A stretch of 64,000 nt of DNA from Sphingomonas azotifigens NBRC 15497 (lineage in GTDB: Bacteria; Pseudomonadota; Alphaproteobacteria; Sphingomonadales; Sphingomonadaceae). Below the pieces are notes generated by a model that saw only the letters and a program-made list of their open reading frames with translations, was not told where the DNA came from and ran no database searches. A program made the position numbers and the translations under genes. Numbering within the stretch: the stretch's first letter is position 1; each line of letters starts with the position of its first letter. This document shows positions 1 to 8,673 of the stretch, one piece after another. The stretch spans positions 62,001 to 126,000 of the forward strand of contig NZ_BCTR01000021.1 in NCBI RefSeq assembly GCF_002091475.1, read 5' to 3'.

Positions 1-540
1 GACGGGGTTGAAGATCACCGCCGCGAAGTCGGTGACTTCCATGCGCATCGTGTCGGCGTTGAATGCCGCACCCGCGGGGTGCTGCATCCAGCCATTGGCG
101 ACCAGGATCCACAGCGCCGACAGGTTGGTGCCGAGCGCGGTGAGGAAGGTGACCATCAGATGCTGGCGCTTCGACAGGCGATCCCAGCCGAAGAACATCA
201 GGCCGACAAAGGTTGCTTCGAGGAAGAAGGCCATCAGGCCTTCGATCGCCAGCGGCGCCCCGAAGATGTCGCCCACATAGTGCGAGTAATAGGACCAGTT
301 GGTCCCGAATTCGAATTCCATCGTCAGCCCGGTTGCGACCCCGAGGACGAAGTTGATGCCAAATAGCTTGGCCCAGAAACGGGTGATGTCCCTCCAGATC
401 GGGCGATCGGTGACGACATAGACGCTTTCCATGATCACGAGGATAAAGGAAAGGCCCAGCGTCAGCGGCACGAACAGGAAGTGGTACATCGCTGTCAGCG
501 CGAATTGCAGGCGCGACAGCTCTACGACTGCCATATCCAT
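1..540 (-). CDS. cydA: Cytochrome bd ubiquinol oxidase subunit I, N-terminal 180 residues (runs off the window)
   Basis: Catalytic subunit of the bd-type terminal oxidase, an integral inner-membrane quinol:O2 oxidoreductase. The translated 180 residues start [20 protein letters not shown]; His20 matches the E. coli heme b595 ligand His19. Glu100 and Glu108, in AIEG and FFLEATF, match the conserved Glu99 and Glu107 of the proton/heme site. Several hydrophobic segments are visible. The C-terminal part, including the Q-loop and the heme b558 ligands, lies left of the window. The gene is divergent from cydDC, which assembles this oxidase, so the two units probably share control from the 119-bp spacer. 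cydB would be expected downstream, outside the window. Confidence 0.93.
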   Translation of the reverse strand, partial: MDMAVVELSRLQFALTAMYHFLFVPLTLGLSFILVIMESVYVVTDRPIWRDITRFWAKLFGINFVLGVATGLTMEFEFGTNWSYYSHYVGDIFGAPLAIEGLMAFFLEATFVGLMFFGWDRLSKRQHLMVTFLTALGTNLSALWILVANGWMQHPAGAAFNADTMRMEVTDFAAVIFNPV

Positions 541-659
541 AGTTGTGTCCTCAGCAAAGAGCCGGTGATCTGGGGCCTAGGCGTTGGGGTCGGCTGCGCC
601 TATGCGGGATATCCCCTATTCCGTTGCAGTGCCGAAATCGCTTGTACAAATTGTCTCAT
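541..659. promoter_or_regulatory. Divergent cydA / cydDC intergenic region with two short palindromes
   Basis: This 119-bp spacer must hold promoters for cydA (leftward) and cydDC (rightward). Two perfect short palindromes are visible, GGGATATCCC at 606-615 and TTGTACAA at 642-649, the latter only 10 bp before the cydD start. Either could be a regulator site, but neither matches a consensus I can name with confidence; no clear FNR-type TTGAT-N4-ATCAA is present. Confidence 0.35.
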
Positions 660-2360
660 ATGGCTCTTCAAAAACAGGCCGGGCTCGCCTGGATCATCGA
701 CTTGGGCGGCGCCGCGCTGTTTGCCTGGGGCATCGCCGACGGCGTTGCTGCAGCGGCGAACGGGCACCCGATGCCGGCGGCAGCGCTTGCGGCGATGCTC
801 GGCGGCGGGCTGGTGCGTGCCGGCACCGCCTGGGGCGTCCCGGTCCTGGCCGTGCGCGGCGCGCAGGCGAGCACCGCGCCGCTCCGCCGCAGCCTGGTCG
901 AACGGCTGCTCGGCAGCGGCGCGGCGCCGTCGAGCGGGCAATCGGCGGTGCTGGCGATCGACCATGTCGCGACGATCGAAGGCTATGAGACGCGCTTCGT
1001 CCCCGCCCGGATGGCGGCGGCAGCCGCGCCGCTGGTGGCAGTGGGGATCATTGCCTGCGCGAGCCTGATCGCGGCAGGGATCCTGCTCGGGACGCTCGTC
1101 CCCTTCATCTTCGGCATGATTCTCGCGGGGACGGCCGCCAAGCGCGCCTCCGAACGCCAGCTAGCGGCGCTGGGCGAACTGTCCGACCTGTTCGTCGATC
1201 GCGTCCGCACCCTGCCGATCCTGCGCCATTTCGGCGCGGAGGAGCGCATCGCGCGGCAGGTGGGCCTCGCCACCCGCGAGGTGGCCGCACGCACGGTCGA
1301 GGTGCTGCGCGTCGCCTTCCTGTCGAGCGCGGTGCTCGAGTTCTTCTCGGCGCTCGCGGTGGCGCTGGTCGCGGTCTATTGCGGGTTCAGCCTGCTGGGG
1401 CTCCTCCCCTTCCCGAACCCGGAGACACTGACGCTGCGCGAGGCGTTCTTCGCGCTGGCGATGGCGCCGGAATTCTACCTGCCGATGCGGCGGCTGGCGG
1501 CGGCGTACCACGACAAGCAGCTTGGCGAGGCGGCAAAGACGGCGATTGCGGCGGTGCCGGAAGTGGCGCCGCCCGCTGCCGCGCCGGAGGTGTTCGCGGG
1601 CGTGGCGGCGAAGGAGCTGGTGATCGCCTGGCCGGGGCGGACGATCGGCCCGGTCGACGTGTCGATCGGGACGGCGGGGCTCGTGGCACTCACCGGCCCA
1701 ACCGGGAGCGGCAAGACCAGCCTGCTGGCGACGATCGCGGGGCAGATCGTACCCAGCGCGGGCAGCCTGCACTTCCTGTCGCCGGAAGAAGCGCCCGGCG
1801 CCCTCCCCGCTGCGTTCCCCTCCCGCTTGCGGGAGGGGCTAGGGGAGGGTGAGTCGGGCGAGCGGGCGACGTCGTCGGGGCCAGCCCCCCACGTCGCACC
1901 CTCCCCCATCCCCTCCCGCAGGCGGGAGGGGGGAATAGCCGCCGTCCCCGACCACAGCCCCATCGCCTGGGCGGCGCAGCACCCGCTGATCCTGCCCGGT
2001 ACGCTGCGCGACAACCTCGCCCTCGCCGCCCCGCACGCCACCGATGCCGACCTGCTCGCCGCGATCGACCGTGTCGGCCTCGGCCCGATGCTCGCCCGAC
2101 GCGACGCTAGCCTCGACCTGGTCCTCGACCATCGCGGCTCCGGCCTTTCCGGCGGCGAGCGTCGCCGCCTCGGCCTCGCCCGCGCGCTGCTCGCCGATCG
2201 CCCGCTGCTGCTCGCCGACGAACCCACCGCCGATCTCGACCATGCCAGCGCCGCGTCGATCATCGCGCTGCTCCGCGCCGTCGCGGCGGAACGCGCGGTG
2301 ATCGTCGCCACCCATGATCCCTACCTGGTCGCCGCCGCCGATGCCGAGGTGACGCTGTGA
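660..2360 (+). CDS. cydD: ABC exporter subunit CydD (cytochrome bd assembly, glutathione/cysteine export)
   Basis: Half-transporter that with CydC exports reduced thiols to the periplasm and is needed for cytochrome bd maturation. The ATG at 660 opens with MALQKQAGLAW; the reading frame stays open further upstream, but that part is not CydD-like. The N-terminal half is a six-helix membrane domain. The nucleotide-binding domain has Walker A GPTGSGKT at about residue 346, the Q-loop AAQHPLILPGTLRDN near 437, signature LSGGERRR near 496, Walker B LLLADEPT and the H-loop ATHD. Length is 566 residues. Oddity: about 40 residues (roughly 385-425) between Walker A and the Q-loop are encoded by a palindromic repeat (1813-1932) that reads through in frame. 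Its stop overlaps the cydC start. Confidence 0.92.
   Translation: MALQKQAGLAWIIDLGGAALFAWGIADGVAAAANGHPMPAAALAAMLGGGLVRAGTAWGVPVLAVRGAQASTAPLRRSLVERLLGSGAAPSSGQSAVLAIDHVATIEGYETRFVPARMAAAAAPLVAVGIIACASLIAAGILLGTLVPFIFGMILAGTAAKRASERQLAALGELSDLFVDRVRTLPILRHFGAEERIARQVGLATREVAARTVEVLRVAFLSSAVLEFFSALAVALVAVYCGFSLLGLLPFPNPETLTLREAFFALAMAPEFYLPMRRLAAAYHDKQLGEAAKTAIAAVPEVAPPAAAPEVFAGVAAKELVIAWPGRTIGPVDVSIGTAGLVALTGPTGSGKTSLLATIAGQIVPSAGSLHFLSPEEAPGALPAAFPSRLREGLGEGESGERATSSGPAPHVAPSPIPSRRREGGIAAVPDHSPIAWAAQHPLILPGTLRDNLALAAPHATDADLLAAIDRVGLGPMLARRDASLDLVLDHRGSGLSGGERRRLGLARALLADRPLLLADEPTADLDHASAASIIALLRAVAAERAVIVATHDPYLVAAADAEVTL
1813..1932. repeat. Family B palindromic repeat inserted in frame in cydD
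   Basis: About 120 bp containing CCCCTCCCGCTTGCGGGAGGGG at its left end and CCCTCCCGCAGGCGGGAGGG at its right. The first ~36 bases are identical to those of the intergenic copy at 43268-43389. The length is a multiple of three and contains no stop in the cydD frame, so it adds about 40 residues rich in Arg, Gly, Ser and Pro to the CydD ATPase domain between the P-loop and the Q-loop. Confidence 0.85.
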
Positions 2361-3928
2361 ACCCCTTCCCCCTCGCCGCCCCCGAACGGCGGACGCTGCG
2401 CCAGGCGCTTGCCTGCGCGACCCTCGCCGGGCTCGCGGCGATCCTGCTGCTCGCGCTATCGGGCTGGTTTCTCACCGGCGCCGCGATCGCAGGCGCAAGC
2501 GGCGCGGCAGCGGTTGCCGCATTCAACTACCTGATCCCCAGCGCCGCGATCCGCGGGCTCGCGATCCTGCGCACCGGCGGCCGCTACGGCGAGCGACTGC
2601 TGTCGCACCAGGCCGCGCTCACCGCGATGGCGGACCTGCGCGGCCGCCTGTTCGGCAAGCTCGCCGCGCAGGACAGCCGCACCGCACCCGACCTCGCCGG
2701 CGGCGACGCCAGCGCGCGGCTGATCGGCGACATCGAGGCGCTGGAGGATCTCGTCGTCCGCCGGCCGAGCCGCCCCGCCAGCCTCGCCGCCGCGTGCTTC
2801 GCGGTCGCGCTGGTCGCACTTGCCGGTTGGAAAGCCGCGCTGGCGCTCGCCATCCTGCTGGCCGCGCTGCCGCCGCTGCTCACCCTCGCCGCGCGCCGCC
2901 TGACCACGCGCCCCGCCGCCGACGCCGCCGAGGCGCTGGGGGCGCTGCGCACCGCGTTCGTCGACTATGCCGCCGCCCGGCCCGAGATCATCGCCTATGG
3001 CCTCGCCCCGCGGGTGGCCGACACGATCGCCGAGCTCGCGCGGCCGCTCGACCGCGCCCGGGCGGCGCTGGCGCGCGGCGACGGCGTGGTGGCGGGCCTG
3101 CTCGCCTTCTACGGCACGCTCGCCGCCGCGTTGGTGTTCGCGCTGAGCGAAGGCGCCGCGCCGATCCGCGCGCTGGCACTGCTCGCCGCCGCCGCCTCGG
3201 TGGAGGCGATGGCCGCCTTTGCCCGCACCGCGCTGCGCCAGGCGAGCGTCGAACAGGGGCTTGCCCGGCTGGCGACGCTGTCGGCGCTGCCCGGCGATCT
3301 TGCCCCGTCCCCCAACACGGCAGCGACTCCGCTGCCGATCACCCTCGGCGCGGAGCAGCTCGCCCCCGGCGCCCGCGTCGCCATCACCGGCGCATCGGGC
3401 ACCGGCAAGACGCGGCTGATCGAGGCGCTGGCCGGACTGCGCATGCCGGTCCACCCGCTCGCCCTGGGCGACACGCCGCTCGCGCGCTGCACCGCCGACG
3501 CACTGCGCCGCCAATCGGCCCTCGCGCCGCAAAGCGCGGTACTGATCGCTGGATCAATCGGCGACAATCTGCGCGTCGCCCGCCCCGGCATCACCGAAAC
3601 CGAGATGCTGGCAGCGCTCCACACCGCGTGCCTCGACACGACCGTCGCCGCGATGCCCGCCGGGCTGGATACGCCGATCGCAGAAGCCGGCGGCACGCTG
3701 TCCGGCGGCGAGCGCAAGCGGCTGTCGCTCGCTCGCGCGCTGCTTGCCCGGCGGCCGTGGCTGCTGCTCGACGAGCCGAGCGAGGGCCTCGACGCTGCGA
3801 CCGAGGCGGAACTGGTCGCCCGCCTGCGCGGCTGGCTGGATGCGACCGGCACCGGGCTGGTCCTCGTTTCCCATCGGCACGCCCCCCTGGCGCTCGCCGA
3901 CCGCCGGATCGACATCGCCACGCTTTAG
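2357..3928 (+). CDS. cydC: ABC exporter subunit CydC (cytochrome bd assembly)
   Basis: Partner of CydD in the heterodimeric thiol exporter of the inner membrane. It starts with GTG at 2357, overlapping the cydD stop by 3 bases, so the two are translationally coupled. It has an N-terminal membrane domain of roughly 300 residues. The C-terminal ATPase has Walker A GASGTGKT, signature LSGGERKR, Walker B WLLLDEPSEG and H-loop VSHRH, all intact. The domain is compact (523 residues in all) and, unlike CydD, carries no repeat insertion. Pairing with CydD and the divergent cydA make the assignment firm. Confidence 0.9.
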   Translation: MNPFPLAAPERRTLRQALACATLAGLAAILLLALSGWFLTGAAIAGASGAAAVAAFNYLIPSAAIRGLAILRTGGRYGERLLSHQAALTAMADLRGRLFGKLAAQDSRTAPDLAGGDASARLIGDIEALEDLVVRRPSRPASLAAACFAVALVALAGWKAALALAILLAALPPLLTLAARRLTTRPAADAAEALGALRTAFVDYAAARPEIIAYGLAPRVADTIAELARPLDRARAALARGDGVVAGLLAFYGTLAAALVFALSEGAAPIRALALLAAAASVEAMAAFARTALRQASVEQGLARLATLSALPGDLAPSPNTAATPLPITLGAEQLAPGARVAITGASGTGKTRLIEALAGLRMPVHPLALGDTPLARCTADALRRQSALAPQSAVLIAGSIGDNLRVARPGITETEMLAALHTACLDTTVAAMPAGLDTPIAEAGGTLSGGERKRLSLARALLARRPWLLLDEPSEGLDAATEAELVARLRGWLDATGTGLVLVSHRHAPLALADRRIDIATL

Positions 3929-3940
3929 CCTCGATGATAT

Positions 3941-3957
3941 ATTGCCACATTCGCAAT
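3941..3957. promoter_or_regulatory. Candidate operator upstream of the DUF2946/TonB receptor pair
   Basis: Inverted repeat ATTGC-N7-GCAAT centred 29 bp before the start of the DUF2946 gene, in the 49-bp spacer after cydC. Position and symmetry fit a repressor site. As the downstream receptor resembles ZnuD, a Zur or other metal-responsive regulator is a reasonable guess, but the repeat was not matched to a known consensus. Confidence 0.4.
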
Positions 3958-3977
3958 GCTGCGATACGGCAACGCGA

Positions 3978-4331
3978 ATGCGCTGTTTCCGCGTTCCTGG
4001 TCTCCTTGTCCGGCTGCTGCCGGCGCTGCTGCTGGCGTTCGCGCTGTGCTGGCAGGCGGGGATCGTGCGGGCGCATGTGCATGACCCGGCCGGCTGGAGC
4101 GCGACTCCCCATGCCAGCCACGCGCCGAAGCACAGCGGCGACGACCAGGATTGCCCGCTCTGCGCCGAAGGCGCGATGGCGGGCGCCTATCTCGCTGCCG
4201 CCGGTCCGGCGCTGGCGCTTCCCGCGCCCGCCATTGCCTGGCACCAGCCGCTTGTCGCCGACCCCGCCGCGCATCTGCGCCGCTCGCATGCCTGGCGCAG
4301 CCGCGCGCCCCCTGCACTCCGCACCGCCTGA
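3978..4331 (+). CDS. DUF2946-like small exported protein
   Basis: 117 residues with a hydrophobic N-terminal segment (LLVRLLPALLLAFALCW) ending near the IVRAH sequence, as in a signal peptide or anchor. A His-rich stretch (HVHDP, HASHAPKHS) follows, then the CPLC motif typical of DUF2946 proteins, which are commonly found next to TonB-dependent metal receptors. The ATG at 3978 was chosen because it directly precedes the signal-like segment. It lies 60 bp before the receptor gene and is probably co-transcribed with it. The His and Cys residues suggest metal binding, but the function of the family is unknown. Confidence 0.65.
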   Translation: MRCFRVPGLLVRLLPALLLAFALCWQAGIVRAHVHDPAGWSATPHASHAPKHSGDDQDCPLCAEGAMAGAYLAAAGPALALPAPAIAWHQPLVADPAAHLRRSHAWRSRAPPALRTA

Positions 4332-4391
4332 TCAACGATACGCACCGCCGGCCTGCCGGCGCGTGCCCCCAGGTTCACGGAGTTTCCTTTC

Positions 4392-6386
4392 ATGCGTACT
4401 GCCCTTCTCGCCGGCGCCGCGATCGTCGCGTTCGTCCCCCATGCCTTTGCCGATCCCGATCCGCAGCAGGCCAACGACAAGAACACCATCATCGTCACCG
4501 CCGCGCCCTATGCCGTTGCCAGCGACGAGGTGCCGACCATCGTCACCCATGTCGACCGCGACCAGATCCTGCGCACGGGCGGCGCCAGCATCAGCGACGC
4601 GCTGGCGCAGGAGCCCGGCATCGCCGCGACCAGCTTCGCCAGCGGTGCCAGCCGCCCGATCATCCGCGGCATGGACGCGACGCGCGTCCGCATCCTCGAG
4701 AATGGCGCGAGCAGCTCGGACGTGTCCGATATCGGCCCCGATCACGGCATGCCGGTCGATCCCTTCGCCGCGCAGAGCATCGAGGTCGTCCGCGGCGCCG
4801 GCACGCTGCGCTATGGCAGCCAGGCGATCGGCGGCGTCGTCAACGTGATCAACAACCGCGTGCCGATGTCCCTGCCGAAGGAAGCCCTGTCCGGTGAAGC
4901 GGTCGGCAGCTACGGCACGGTCTCGAACGTCGGCGAAGGCGGCGCGCTGGTCGATGCCAAGCTCGGCTCGGTCGCGCTCCATGCCGACGGCTTCTACCGC
5001 GATGCCGGCAATTACGACACGCCGCTCGGCACCCAGCAGAACAGCTTCTTCCGCGGCCATGGCGGCTCGGTCGGCGGTTCCTATTTCTTCGGCGGCGACG
5101 ATGCGAGCCATGTCGGCCTGTCGATCAGCCAGTACAACTCGAAGTACGGCATCCCCAGCGACACCACCTATATCGACATGCGCCAGACCAAGGTGATGTC
5201 GCGCGACGTGTTTGCGGTGAACGCTGGCCCGCTCAAGACGATCAACCTCGATGCGAGCTATGCCGATTACACGCATGACGAGAAGGAGCCGGACGGCACG
5301 ATCGACACGACCTTCCGCAACAAGGAGTTCGACGGCCACCTCGAATTCCTGCTGAACCCGCTGGGCCCGATCCGCAATTCGGCAATCGGCTTCGAGGTGC
5401 AGAACCGCAAGTTCTCGGCGATCGGGCAGGACAGCAGCTACCTGTTCCCCACCACCACCCAGAGCGAGGCGGCGTACCTGTTCACCGAGGTGCCGCTGAC
5501 CGACATCCTCCACCTCCAGGCGAGCGGCCGCGTCGAGCATGTCCGCGAGGAGGGCACGCCGGCCTCCAACGTCTACACCGCCCGCGACTTCACGCCGGTG
5601 AGCGGCGCGATCGGCGCGCTGCTCGATGTCGGCAGCCATGTGAAGCTCGGCTTCACCGGATCGAGCACCGGCCGTGCGCCGGCGATCACCGAGCTGTTCG
5701 CGCGTGGGGGACATGACGGTCCCAACACCTTCGAGACCGGCGATCCCAACCTCAAGATCGAGCGGGCCAACTCGGTCGAGGCGACGGTGCGGGTGAACCT
5801 CGATCGCTTCCACTTCGACGGCAGCGCCTATTCGACCTGGTTCGACAACTATATCTATGGCGACCTGACCGGCCGCACCTGCGACGACGACGGCACCTGC
5901 GCGATCGGCGGCGACGGCGACCTGAAGGAGCTCAACTATCGCCAGCAAGGCGCGCATTTCCGCGGGCTCGAAGGCAAGGCGAGCTACGACCTGCTCCATG
6001 CGCAGGACAGCACGCTGCAGCTGACCGCGCTGGCCGACTATACCCGCGCGACGCTGGACAATGGCGGCAACGTACCGCGCATCCCGCCCTATCGCCTGGG
6101 CGGCGGCGTCAACTGGCTGAGCCCGATCTGGGATGCCTCGGTGCAGTTCACCCATGCCGGCAAGCAGACCAAGTTCGGCGCCTTCGACACCGAGACGCCC
6201 GGCTACAACAACCTGAACGCGCAGATCGCCTGGCGGCCGTTCAAGTCGCAGCCGGGAATCGAGTTCGCGATTATCGGCCAGAACCTGACCGACGAAGTGC
6301 AGCGCAACGCCGCCTCGCTCAACAAGGACCTGGTGGTCCAGCCCGGCCGCAACGTGCGGTTCATGGTCAAGGTCGCGACCTTCTGA
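4392..6386 (+). CDS. TonB-dependent outer-membrane receptor, ZnuD-like
   Basis: 664-residue outer-membrane receptor that would import a ligand using TonB energy. The signal peptide ends near HAFADPDPQ. The plug domain includes RPIIRGMDATRVRILENG, followed by VSDIGPDHGMPVDP and IEVVRGAGTLRYGSQAIGGV, wording characteristic of the ZnuD branch of receptors. The rest is a beta barrel ending in an aromatic-rich strand (NVRFMVKVATF, C-terminal Phe). A Shine-Dalgarno GGAG lies about 12 bp before the ATG. The DUF2946 gene upstream supports a metal substrate, with zinc the best guess from the plug motifs; copper or heme are not excluded. Confidence 0.8.
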   Translation: MRTALLAGAAIVAFVPHAFADPDPQQANDKNTIIVTAAPYAVASDEVPTIVTHVDRDQILRTGGASISDALAQEPGIAATSFASGASRPIIRGMDATRVRILENGASSSDVSDIGPDHGMPVDPFAAQSIEVVRGAGTLRYGSQAIGGVVNVINNRVPMSLPKEALSGEAVGSYGTVSNVGEGGALVDAKLGSVALHADGFYRDAGNYDTPLGTQQNSFFRGHGGSVGGSYFFGGDDASHVGLSISQYNSKYGIPSDTTYIDMRQTKVMSRDVFAVNAGPLKTINLDASYADYTHDEKEPDGTIDTTFRNKEFDGHLEFLLNPLGPIRNSAIGFEVQNRKFSAIGQDSSYLFPTTTQSEAAYLFTEVPLTDILHLQASGRVEHVREEGTPASNVYTARDFTPVSGAIGALLDVGSHVKLGFTGSSTGRAPAITELFARGGHDGPNTFETGDPNLKIERANSVEATVRVNLDRFHFDGSAYSTWFDNYIYGDLTGRTCDDDGTCAIGGDGDLKELNYRQQGAHFRGLEGKASYDLLHAQDSTLQLTALADYTRATLDNGGNVPRIPPYRLGGGVNWLSPIWDASVQFTHAGKQTKFGAFDTETPGYNNLNAQIAWRPFKSQPGIEFAIIGQNLTDEVQRNAASLNKDLVVQPGRNVRFMVKVATF

Positions 6387-6435
6387 TTGTCGAGAGGGGC
6401 GGGGTCGACCGGCATCGCCTCCGCCTCTCCTCGCT

Positions 6436-6531
6436 GTCATCCCGGCGAAAGCCGGGATCCATTCGCCTCAGGGTCCGCGGCAGGAGCCGAGCCGGTGAAG
6501 CCAATGGATTCCGGCTTTCGTCGGAATGACG
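6436..6531. repeat. Family A paired palindromic repeat (REPIN-like), copy 1
   Basis: About 96 bp with two hairpin units in inverted orientation: GTCATCCCGGCGAAAGCCGG at the left and a related GGCTTTCGTCGGAATGAC at the right. It lies between the convergent TonB receptor and nucleotidyltransferase genes. Copies of the same family lie at 19733, 38211, 44504 and 56975. Confidence 0.85.
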
Positions 6532-6543
6532 GCCATTGGAGTA

Positions 6544-7551
6544 TCAGGCCGGCCGATAGCCCTTTCGCCACTTGGTCCAGAGGTGCCGTGCGAGCATCGC
6601 CGGCGGCATCCGCAACAGATGCGAGCGGATGTAGAAGCCGAGCTGCACCGCCTTGCGGGTCGAGCGGCCCCAGTGGTCCCGTGCCGTCAGCCGGCGGTGG
6701 AACAGCGGGTCGAGCGCGTCCCAGCCCTGCCAGTCGCGCGGTGCCTCGGTGCCGTAGAGCCGCACCGCCTGCCGCACCGCCCGGCGCATCGCGGCGCTGA
6801 GCCCATGGTGCGCGGCGCGCTCGGCCAGCCCGTCAAAGCCGAACTCGCCGAGCAGGCAGTGGATGTCCCACAGGTTGCGCATGCCGCCCGCAAGATCGCC
6901 GTCGGCAAACAGATGCGCGGCGGCGTGGCACAGCATGTCCTGCGGCCCGAGCATCCGCAGCCCGTTCGCCAGCGCCACGCTGTCCGCGAGCAGCGCGACC
7001 GCGTCCGGACGGATCCGCGCGGTGAGCGGCAGGATCGTGTGGTGCACGTCGATCATCTTGTCGCGGTCGCGGTGGATCAGCGGCGGCAGCTCGTGCATCC
7101 AGCGGCGGTAATAGGCGTCGTCATAGGGATCGGGCTTCACCCATTCCCAGCCGGCCGCGAGCAGCGCCGCCTCGACCGCCCCGATGGCATCGCGCGGCAC
7201 GAGGATGTCGAGATCGCCGATCGTCCGCCCGACCGAGGGCGACAGCCCCGCCGCCGCGAACGCCGTGCCCTTGAGCAGCACCACCGGCACGTCGAGCCCG
7301 GCGAGCGCCCGTCGCGCCATCTCGGCTTCCCATAGCGCGGCGGTGCGGCCCTGCTCGGCCGAGGCGATCGCGTCCGCCACCAGCCGCGCCACCGCGCCGG
7401 GCATCGGCAGGCCGGCGATGCGATAGGCGAGCGTTCCCGCCAGTTGCTCGGCGCGCGCGACCGCCCAGAGCGCATTCCAGTCCGGTGCGGAGAGCCCCAC
7501 GACCGCCGCAGGATCGCGCAACACCCGGACGAGGAGCAGTGCCGGGTTCAT
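6544..7551 (-). CDS. Nucleotidyltransferase-fold protein of the HPr-rel-A cassette
   Basis: 335 residues belonging to the 'uncharacterised nucleotidyltransferase' group. The nucleotidyltransferase signature is GRTIGDLDILVPRDA, where the DLD aspartates would bind metal, preceded by a VVLLKGTAF segment. The remainder is alpha-helical with a His-rich stretch (HAAAHLF, WDIHCLL). It is the last gene of a minus-strand operon and overlaps the kinase gene by 4 bases (ATGA type). Proteins of this group often sit with HprK-like kinases and PqqD-like proteins in exopolysaccharide or peptide-modification loci, but the substrate is not known. Confidence 0.7.
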   Translation of the reverse strand: MNPALLLVRVLRDPAAVVGLSAPDWNALWAVARAEQLAGTLAYRIAGLPMPGAVARLVADAIASAEQGRTAALWEAEMARRALAGLDVPVVLLKGTAFAAAGLSPSVGRTIGDLDILVPRDAIGAVEAALLAAGWEWVKPDPYDDAYYRRWMHELPPLIHRDRDKMIDVHHTILPLTARIRPDAVALLADSVALANGLRMLGPQDMLCHAAAHLFADGDLAGGMRNLWDIHCLLGEFGFDGLAERAAHHGLSAAMRRAVRQAVRLYGTEAPRDWQGWDALDPLFHRRLTARDHWGRSTRKAVQLGFYIRSHLLRMPPAMLARHLWTKWRKGYRPA

Positions 7552-8399
7552 GCCAGCGCCTCCACCATGGCGATGGCGGTGTCGGCATCGGGATAGTCGA
7601 TCGCGCGGGCGGGCACCGTCTGCACCAGCCGGGTCAGCGCATCGAATCCGCGCTCGGCCAGCGTCACATAGTTGGTGGACGACTGGGTCAGCCGCACGAA
7701 CGCCTCGCTCGGCAGCACCGGCCGTTCGGCGGCCGCGAAACCGAAGCGCGGGAACAGGATCAGGCTGGGCTCGGCCGGCCGGTCCATCGCGGCGATCGCG
7801 CGCGCATCGGGCACCAGATGCCGGATCACCCCCTTAGGCGTCCCTTCCAGCAGCGGCCCGAACCGGGCGTTCGGCAGCGACTGCGCGACCACGTCGATCG
7901 CCTCGTTCTTCAGGCTGACCAGCCGCGGGAAGGCGTGGGCAAGCCCGGTCGCGCAATCGATCAGCGCGAATTCGTCGCCCATCAGCCGCCAGCCGCGCGC
8001 CATCAGCAGCGCGGCGAGCGTCGACTTGCCCGCCCCCGAGATGCCGGTCATCAGCACCGCGCGGCCGTCCCGCTCGACCATCGAGGCATGGAGCAGCAGG
8101 TAGCGCCGCAGCCCCAGCGCCATCTGCAGGTTCATCCCCATCTCGGCCGCGAGCAGCCCCTGCGCGAGCGGCAGCGGCGCGGCATCGGGAATCACGAAGT
8201 CGCCGGCGATGTGCACCGAGGGGCGCAGCACCCGCCGCCATGGCCGCGCCGCGAACAGATGGACGTTGAAGTCCGCGATGCCGGCGTCCGGTGCCGGGTA
8301 GTCGCGGTAGAGATCGTCCAGCACCGCGATCGGCGCGCGCCAGTGGCTGCCGATGCGGAAACCGATCGGACCGATGCGCAGCAGCTTCAGATGGCGCAT
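7548..8399 (-). CDS. HprK-related kinase A
   Basis: 283-residue kinase related to the C-terminal domain of HPr kinase/phosphorylase. Its P-loop is GISGAGKSTL, followed by LMGDEFALID, where Asp-Glu correspond to the catalytic/metal site of HprK. The HPr-binding domain of true HprK is absent and there is no PTS gene nearby, so it is unlikely to act in carbon catabolite control. It overlaps the PqqD-like gene by 13 bases and the nucleotidyltransferase by 4, so all three are made together. Inference: it phosphorylates a peptide or protein presented by the PqqD-like partner. Confidence 0.75.
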   Translation of the reverse strand: MRHLKLLRIGPIGFRIGSHWRAPIAVLDDLYRDYPAPDAGIADFNVHLFAARPWRRVLRPSVHIAGDFVIPDAAPLPLAQGLLAAEMGMNLQMALGLRRYLLLHASMVERDGRAVLMTGISGAGKSTLAALLMARGWRLMGDEFALIDCATGLAHAFPRLVSLKNEAIDVVAQSLPNARFGPLLEGTPKGVIRHLVPDARAIAAMDRPAEPSLILFPRFGFAAAERPVLPSEAFVRLTQSSTNYVTLAERGFDALTRLVQTVPARAIDYPDADTAIAMVEALA

Positions 8400-8662
8400 G
8401 TCCGCTCCACCAGCCCCGCGGCGACCAGCTCGTCGAGCCGCACCGCCAGCGCCGCCGGATCGGGATCGGCAAGGTCGAACCGCGCGGCGAGCACCGCCAG
8501 CAGGCCGGCGACGTCGCGCGGGCCCTCACCCAGAATGTCCAGGATCTCGGGCACCGGCGCGTCGACGATATGGGTGATGCCCGAGGCGCGGTGGTAGACG
8601 AGCGTCAGCGCATCCAGCGGTACGATGCGCAGGGTCGCGGGGTCGGCGGCGCGATAGAACAC
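8387..8662 (-). CDS. HPr-rel-A system PqqD-family protein
   Basis: Small protein of about 91 residues with a winged-helix PqqD-like fold. It has the features of the PqqD relative found with HprK-related kinase A: LVYHRASGITHIV, PEILDIL, then a helical C-terminus ending LVERTCAI. PqqD-type domains bind leader peptides and hand them to modifying enzymes. No ATG is available at the right place. GTG at 8662 gives MFYRAADPATL, a sensible N-terminus for the family, and lies 12 bp after the stop of the upstream Tat-protein gene. The exact start is uncertain. Confidence 0.65.
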   Translation of the reverse strand: MFYRAADPATLRIVPLDALTLVYHRASGITHIVDAPVPEILDILGEGPRDVAGLLAVLAARFDLADPDPAALAVRLDELVAAGLVERTCAI

Positions 8663-8673
8663 CGCCGAATCGC

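Noticed and set aside
541..659. FNR/Anr-type site controlling cydA and cydDC
   Set aside because: No TTGAT-N4-ATCAA match; only unassigned palindromes.
4332..6440. Open frame of about 700 codons opposite the TonB receptor
   Set aside because: Shadow frame; the receptor strand has signal peptide, plug and barrel features.
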